Origin: Xiphophorus maculatus | Lineage: Eukaryota; Chordata; Actinopteri; Cyprinodontiformes; Poeciliidae | Length of the DNA: 64,000 nt | Assembly (NCBI RefSeq): GCF_002775205.1 | Contig: NC_036461.1 | Coordinates: 22,744,875-22,808,874 of the forward strand | Reading direction: 5' to 3' | In this document: positions 58,201 to 64,000 of the stretch, piece by piece | How positions within the stretch are numbered: the stretch's first letter is position 1 | Layout of the letters: every line of letters starts with the position of its first letter | Position numbers and translations under genes: made by a program | The notes under the pieces: generated by a model | What the model saw: the letters and a program-made list of their open reading frames with translations, nothing else | What the model was told of the DNA's origin: nothing | The model's database searches: none

Positions 58201-61200
58201 TTTCTATTTGTGGCTCGCTTGCTATAAATTCACTGCATGTAAAACTTGAATTCATTCGATCCCATTGAGAACTTCCAGTTTCACAATCAAAACTACAACT
58301 GGTCTTCTTGCTGCCACTCACCATGGTGAACCTCTCCCGCTGGCAGACCATGCACAGGTCGTGGCGGGTGTCGGGGACCCAGTCCTTCCGGGCCGGCGGC
58401 TGATCTGGGGGCCGGAACTTGGCAGACGAGCGCCGGCGTCGCTCCGACGAGCCTCGATCCTTCTCCCTGTCCGAGCTGTTTGCAGACGAGGTGTGTGTCG
58501 GGGTGCTGCCTGCCGTCGAACACGGGGGAAGTAAACGTGAAGAAAAGTCAAATAGAAAGAGACCAGATTATGAAGGTAGAGAGTTCGTCTCACTTGAGGA
58601 AGAAGCCGGAGATTCGATTTGGCTGAACGACTGGGTGCTGAGCTCGTGCGCGGGACACTGCAGCAGCGCGTCCTGAAGGCTGATGACGGAGTCTGGAAAA
58701 CAAGGTGATGCATATATTGTTGCAATAAGCTCCACAGGGTTTTCTGAAGTATAACATACACAAATCCAATTTCGTTTTTCCCAGCAATTACAAACTCTAT
58801 TTAAATAATCTTGTTAAAAGTAAAGCTAACTCCATTGGGAAACGCCATTAGAAGTGCAAGTGTCACAGCAGCTGCTATGGCTTCAGACAAAATGAAGATG
58901 GAACATAAAATAGTTTGTTTTTTTTTCTTTTTTGTTCCTTGCCAGAACTCTTTTTCATTATCCAGCATATGAACTTTTCAGAAATATCGGAAATGACACT
59001 ACAAACCTTTGGAAATAATAAAGCCACCTTTACATGCGTGAAATTGATGCAACTGAGGTAAACTAAAGCAAATTTACAGAGGAATTATTAAAAAAAACAA
59101 TAACAAAAAAAAACATGGTGTTTGCCTTTGGCGCAGCTTGACACCATCTACAAAAACTGTAGATTTCTTGTGTCTTTACCTACCAAACTTTAATTAACTT
59201 ATTTTTGCATGTCTAAAATTGCTTTTTTATTTATTACATCTATTTTGTGTATCCAGTTATAATAAAACAATAAGAAATTGGCTATATTTGACTCCAACGG
59301 AAGTGTTTTGTTGGGGGGGGGAAATCCACTGTGATAAAAGAAAAATTACTTAATTTAAAGTTAATTAATTACTCTAATTAATTAATTTAGGAATATTTTA
59401 ATGAAAAAAAACCCACCAAAATATATGCTCAGATTTTTTGGGCACTACAAAAACTCCATACAATGTAATTTTGATGGAGGTTTCTGGTCACTGACTGTTT
59501 TTTTGGGATGCCATTGTCCTCCAAAAACAAACAATATTATTCCGCAAAAATAAATACCCCATCCATAATCAGGTAGGAAAAAAGAAAGTTAAAGTTAATT
59601 AAGCACCCTAAAAGAAAGCGGACCTGCAGCACCAACCTGAACGCGACCTCTCTTTGGGGGCGCACGAGAAGTCCAGGGCCTTGGAGGCGTAGTCCGCCAG
59701 GAGCTTATCGATGTCCTCTGCGCTGAAGCCGGCCTCGTGGCCAACCAGCAGACTGTGCAGCGTCTGCACCGCCACCTCCACCCACTCCACCTTCAGGTTC
59801 ATCAGCAGCTGCTCGAGCATAAGCATGGGTTCTGAGAGCAGAGGGAAATAGTCCTGCCTGGAGCCCGGTGGGAGGGTCAGCAAAACCTGGAAGTAGAAAC
59901 ATATTTATGCTGGGAAAGCCGACAAGAACTGGGCATCTGCGGTTTTCAGTAAATCAAATGTGCTACTTTTATGAAATCTAAGACAAAAAAAGAAAAAAAA
60001 CAAACGCCTGTATTACAAGGATAGTAAAAACTGTAACATTTCTGGGCTCTGCTTGTGCTTGCTTAGAGTTCACTTGCCTTTAAGCTAGGCTCAAGCTTAA
60101 AGGTAAGCTAGGCTCTTTAAGCTAGGCTCAAGGTGCCTAGCTTAAAGGTTTTACTGTTTTATGGAGGGGGGTTTGCACAGAATGCGCCCAGTATCATACT
60201 GGCTATCAATAGAAGTGAGCCAGTGACAAAAAAGAACATCGTCCAGCCAATTCGCCATAAATTTGCCCTTATTCATATAGACGCAAAAAAGCTAGCTAGT
60301 TGGCTAGCAGAAAAGCTAGCTAGCCAACTAGCAAGATTCACAGCAGAGTTGGGTAGTAATTACTTACATTTAATTGAGAAACTTTTTGGAAAAGATGTAC
60401 TTTAAGGAATATTTTTACTACGATTTACTTCTTTCTTTTACTTGAGTAAAATTTCTAGATACTCTACCCACTGTCAGTAACTTCACTGACAGAAGCTTGT
60501 TCTAACCAAACGTTCAGACAGACACACACCAGTGCTTTTTTCTTCAAGTTTCACATTGAAAGAAATAGATTTTATTTGTAATTCTTTTGCATGATTTTTG
60601 TTATTTTGTAATTATGTTATTTATATGAATAATTTTAAAAATACCAGCATTTCTTTCTGTTTGGATGTTTTTGTCATTTTTAAATGATTGATGTTTCGAC
60701 CAGTTACACATCAGTTGAGTAGCATTTGTTACCAAATACTTTTTTACTCTTACTTTAGTAATTTCTAGTAACGGCTACTTTTTACTTTTACTTCACTAAA
60801 ACTATGCTGATGCAGTGCTAATCTTACATGAGTGCAGTTTTTGGCTACCCTCTAAGTAGCAGCTAGTTAGCGTAGCGTCAGGCATCTCGAATCACACAAT
60901 AAAGATGTCTGCGCACCACTCAAAACTTTTACCTGACAAAAAAGTGATGTGAGAAAAAGACCTAAACAATTAAATAGTGATACCTCAACATAATGTAAGA
61001 CTTGTGATTAACGTATTTAAGGTCAACTTACATTTATTAATAAAAAAGACAGGAACAGATTTATGGGAGAATACCTGGAAAAGATTATAGTCTCCTTGCA
61101 AATTACAAAACCTTTGGAACAGACAAGTTTCAAAATATGTTTTCATAGGCAATGAGTTGTTCATTTATGGAAGACAGGGTGTGTCTGGGAGGAGACTTCT

Positions 61201-63124
61201 ACTGACGAACGAAGGAGAATTACACAACAAGGAGAACTCCAGAATGTTCTCAGCATAGGCACGAGCTGTACTTCCTGTGTTTTCAGAACACAGACATGGA
61301 CATGCAGGACCAGACAGATGCCTGGCATCCTGGCAGCGACGTGTGAAAAGAACTACAGCAGAAAAAAAAACAAACACAACCGAAGCCTTTTGTTTTTTCT
61401 TTTGCAATTTACACTTTGTTTTTGAAGTTGATCAGAGTTTTCTAGGAACATTTCCCTTATTTGTGACATTCTGTTTCTCTGGGGGTATAAATATGACGTA
61501 ACACAGACGTGGACTTCATCTTTCAACACACACACACTTATCAGAATGAGAAAAAAGAATTCCACGGCAACACTTGGACATCATTTATATGCCAACTTGT
61601 TGTCTTTACAAGAAACAATAACTTTTGAGTTTGCCAAACTCTACAAGTATAGTAATTATTGAATTTATCCACTGGACGCTGGATTTTATTAAATTTTCAG
61701 TTTTAAATTTTAATATTGACATGTTTTGAACACCCTTTCCAGAGTCTTAGAAATAAAATTTGAATGAACCCTCAAGTTGTCTTCATAGTTGGGCATTTAT
61801 AAAGCTACTAGCTACTATCATTTAACACCTAGAGATAGCAAAGGCCCTGGAACTGACTAACCTTTGATCCCAGATGAAGAGAGTGGATGTGGCGCCGACG
61901 GGCCGGAGACACCTGCCTCTGGAAGTGGACGGTGAGGTAGTCAGCCAGGAAGTGACACGCCGCCAATCCAGGGCGTCGATCCAGGGCATGTTCGCAAACG
62001 TCAAGGGCAACGGCAACATCCGAGATGCTTTCAAGTAGCTGCGGTCACAAATGGGGGAACATTTCAAGAGGAGAAAAGACCACTAAAGGGAGTTCATGAA
62101 TGTTGAAAGTTGTTTAATCTTTTGATTATTTTTCAAGGATGGAGATAAGTTTATGGTCTTTAAATCTTAAAAACAAGAATCTATCTCCTTTGAAAAGACG
62201 GTTTCTCCTTTCTGAACATAGTAGCGCAGATTCTCTAAGGACGATTTCTCCAATCAAGAATACTTTTCAGTTTTTCACCAGTTATGTTTGTCGTCAAAAG
62301 CTCATTTTTTGCTGCTAAAGTTCAATAAGGTGATTAATCCAGACCTCAAAAGCCTCATCTGTCACTTCCTCCTCCAGCAGATGAAGCAAATGCTCCGTCT
62401 GCAGCTGCAGCTTCAGCTGGTCAGAGACAGGATAAAGCTCCGTCCACTGCTTGCAAAGAGAAAATTCCTGCAATAAAGAGACAAAAACAGACTAATATCA
62501 ATATTTTTGGAAACTTTTTACACGTGTATTTTCATTCTCCAGGCTATATTTTTCATCTAAACTCTTACAGACAGTGCACTGATCTGCTAACTACACTGAT
62601 GCGGGTTGAATGCACCCACTTTTGCCTCCAGGATCACAGACAGCATCGACTCCGGGTTTGCTTTGGATTCCGTCCTCAGCTCCTGCCAAGTTTTCCAGGG
62701 TAAGGACGGATGCAAATTCATCATCTGTGGCAGGATGAGACGGAGTAAATGGCTTTGAAATCACTTGAAAAATAAAATGCTGTTAATTGCAACCTGCACA
62801 GACTGCAAAAACGCTCCGTATTAAAAGCAAACGGTGACTTTAAAGGCTGAACAGGGAGCTGGATCACAAGGAGAAAAGAAAAAAAAACGGACTGTAGAGT
62901 CGGACGTTTGAGGTTTAGCGTTACCCAGCGGTAGATGCTTAGTTCCTTCTTCTTGAGCTCCAGGTCGGCGTTGAGCGAGGTTTGCGTGTCGGGGTCATTG
63001 AGGCAGAAGTCGATCAGGTCCAGACAGGCGGACAGAGGCCAGCGCTCCAGGGCCTGGAGGGCAACACGGGCTCGCAGGTTGGCGTCCTGAACCCGGAACA
63101 GATGATCGACGCCTTCATCTTCCT
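49212..63124 (-). CDS. zfyve26: zfyve26 (spastizin), C-terminal ~1120 residues, 22 exons
   Basis: Large PI3P-binding scaffold that acts with spatacsin/AP-5 in lysosome reformation and in cytokinesis; human loss causes SPG15. Exons from the right: 63124-62925, 62724-62620, 62467-62345, 62038-61862, 59886-59637, 58692-58594, 58509-58322, 57547-57411, 56634-56606, 56506-56370, 56034-55814, 54474-54327, 54233-54024, 52902-52687, 52574-52377, 51572-51492, 51428-51268, 51144-50964, 50032-49973, 49873-49691, 49596-49546, 49421-49212 (TAA 49214-49212). All phases agree over 3365 nt. Strong matches: LLESISDVAVALDV, LMLEQLLMNLKVEW, YISKVDVLKIL, AVTRLRNQLLEAEHYQLAVE, GNLSGAREKFSRCLKPP, LQLEVTRFLHRCE, VMLGGKNVEEGFGIAYRV. 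Helical, solenoid-like repeats dominate after the FYVE domain. The first ~1400 residues lie past the right edge. Confidence 0.96.
53186..53719. mobile_element. Non-autonomous inverted-repeat element, copy 2 (zfyve26 intron)
   Basis: Shares gatccataagggcagatcta, the ttgttttacattggctgtt-like interior and the right end atcagtgcatca with 10135-10615. It is more diverged and the left end is degraded. It sits in the intron 52903-54023. Confidence 0.6.
57411..58509 (-). CDS. zfyve26: zfyve26 FYVE zinc-finger exons
   Basis: Exons 58509-58322 and 57547-57411 together code for the FYVE domain that binds PI3P on endosomes. The WxxD motif is WVPD, the first zinc pair is LCMVC, the basic patch is RRHHCRRCGRLVC, and the last pairs are SAC and RVCDQC; all eight zinc ligands are present. 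The exon junction is FTM|FNRRHH, and I chose the acceptor tttag at 57548 because the alternative ...acag 8 nt later would drop FNR and break phase. A 29-nt microexon (56634-56606, SEEESESAE) follows and adds an acidic linker. Confidence 0.95.
57630..58071. mobile_element. hAT-like element, second copy (zfyve26 intron)
   Basis: Left end caggaatgccaaactca and right end agtttgacacctgtg, with interior gggccggatttggccc, resemble the 35473-35935 element. The flanks ttttaaag / ttttagtg agree at 6 of 8 positions, a probable decayed target duplication. Confidence 0.65.
58693..59636. other. zfyve26 intron, nothing recognised
   Basis: AT-rich intron between the exons ending at 58692 and starting at 59637 on the plus coordinate. 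No repeat family, ORF or motif could be assigned. Confidence 0.6.
60056..60830. repeat. Repeat-rich zfyve26 intron segment with short tandem units and hairpin
   Basis: 60056-60150 contains four scrambled copies of aagctaggctc / agcttaaaggt. 60295-60332 is a perfect 14-bp hairpin. 60345-60800 carries the lacttacttttac-like motifs (cttttacttgagtaa, tttttactcttactttagtaa) of a dispersed repeat common in teleosts. The whole lies in the 59887-61861 intron. Confidence 0.6.
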
Positions 63125-64000
63125 CTGCACGATGAAGGAAAAACATCTCTCTGTCATCTGGAGTGTCTGGTTTTTATGTCAGTTAACTAAAATTTACTTA
63201 TTCAATAAAAGAATATTTCTATGTTTAGATCCTCTAAAAACAATTTCCTATTAAGCGTCTTTTGCTATTCAATTATTAATTTGTTAATCCAAACAACTAA
63301 TCGACAAACCAACCCTGCACTGTATGTAAGTCGAGCAGAAAGGCCGAACGTTCACATAGTTCATGTTGGAAGTATTATTATTCTTTGCTACAAATGATCA
63401 AACGTTCAATTATGTTGTTGTATTCCAGGCACTCTCACTTAAAAAGAGGAATTGAGATATTTGTGTATTTACATCTTCTAATGTATTTCTAACATGGCAC
63501 TAAAAGTTCTTAATTGGTTAAATGAATAATCTACAGAATTCTTTTTTTCTTTTCGACGAATCAATTAATCGATAGGATAATTGATTACTAAAATAATTGT
63601 TAGTCCTAAAACAATCAGAACTGGTGTGACAGAGTTTTTAAAAATTTGTTAATAGGAAAAAGAAGTAGTAGGTTTCCACCAAAAAACTCAAATTTCTGAG
63701 ATTTGTCTCAGAAATTTTCTAGAAACAAACTTTGAGAAGTCAAAATTTGTGAGAAAAAAAACTCTGATATTTAGAGATTAACTACAAAATTTCCACAAAA
63801 GTTGAAAATGATCAACTTTTCAAACTTTTGAGATTAATCTAAAAAAGATTTTTGAGTTTTTCTTAGCAAATCTGTTACTTTTTGAGCTCGGAAATTTCTG
63901 AGATTAATCTCAAATTTTCTATTTACTATGTACAATTGCAATATGACCCTGTTGTAAAGAAAACCCTGACTGGTGCATCTCAGTAAAAAAAGTTAAATAA
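63125..64000. other. zfyve26 intron running off the window, with degenerate inverted-repeat DNA
   Basis: No further zfyve26 exon found to the right edge. 63690-63930 consists of interleaved aacttttcaaact, tttctgagattaatct and ttttctagaaa motifs, the same vocabulary seen at 3690-3790, 6980-7060 and 27835-28110. Confidence 0.55.

Noticed and set aside
1..64000. CRISPR arrays, operons, tRNA or rRNA genes
   Set aside because: None seen; the window is intron-rich vertebrate DNA and no cloverleaf or rRNA sequence was recognised.

Overview
The window is nuclear genomic DNA from a bony fish. Genes are split into many exons with GT/AG introns, there are long (CA)n tracts, and short non-autonomous DNA transposons of types common in teleosts are scattered through it. 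Every coding call rests on my reading of spliced reading frames against remembered vertebrate families; no database search was run. A percomorph or killifish-like species is possible, but I cannot name one.

Layout: (1) 1-15602, + strand, the 3' half of mark3 (microtubule affinity-regulating kinase 3), ending in the KA1 domain. (2) 16133-22000, a gene-free, repeat-rich interval. (3) 22393-29680, + strand, complete arg2 (mitochondrial arginase 2, 8 coding exons, 346 aa). (4) 30360-33415, a gene-free interval with a LINE fragment and a Tc1/mariner-type miniature element. (5) 33416-37012, - strand, complete vti1b (Qb-SNARE, 6 exons, 227 aa). (6) 38207-44630, + strand, complete rdh12-like retinol dehydrogenase (7 exons, 318 aa). 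(7) 49212-63124, - strand, the C-terminal ~1120 aa of zfyve26 (spastizin), 22 exons including the FYVE domain; the 5' part lies beyond the right edge. The order and orientations arg2(+), vti1b(-), rdh12(+), zfyve26(-) match human 14q24.1 as I remember it, with RDH11 missing. vti1b and rdh12 are divergent from a 1.2 kb spacer; arg2/vti1b and rdh12/zfyve26 converge.

The genes do not form a pathway. They are a conserved syntenic block: a polarity kinase, an arginase of mitochondria, an endosomal/Golgi SNARE, a retinoid reductase and an endosome/lysosome reformation factor.

The most notable feature is the 3' end of mark3. The last coding exon can be read in two frames. Skipping two cassette exons (80 and 45 nt) gives the KA1 domain. 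Including them shifts the frame into an alternative 25-residue tail that resembles the tail of human MARK4L. The 45-nt cassette exon has itself been duplicated with about 1.1-1.4 kb of flanking intron, so there are two identical copies, each followed about 25 nt downstream by a CA repeat. Other observations are a CRE/TATA promoter with a possible untranslated first exon at arg2, an in-frame alternative first exon at rdh12, inverted repeats bracketing rdh12 exons 3-4, and several perfect hairpins.
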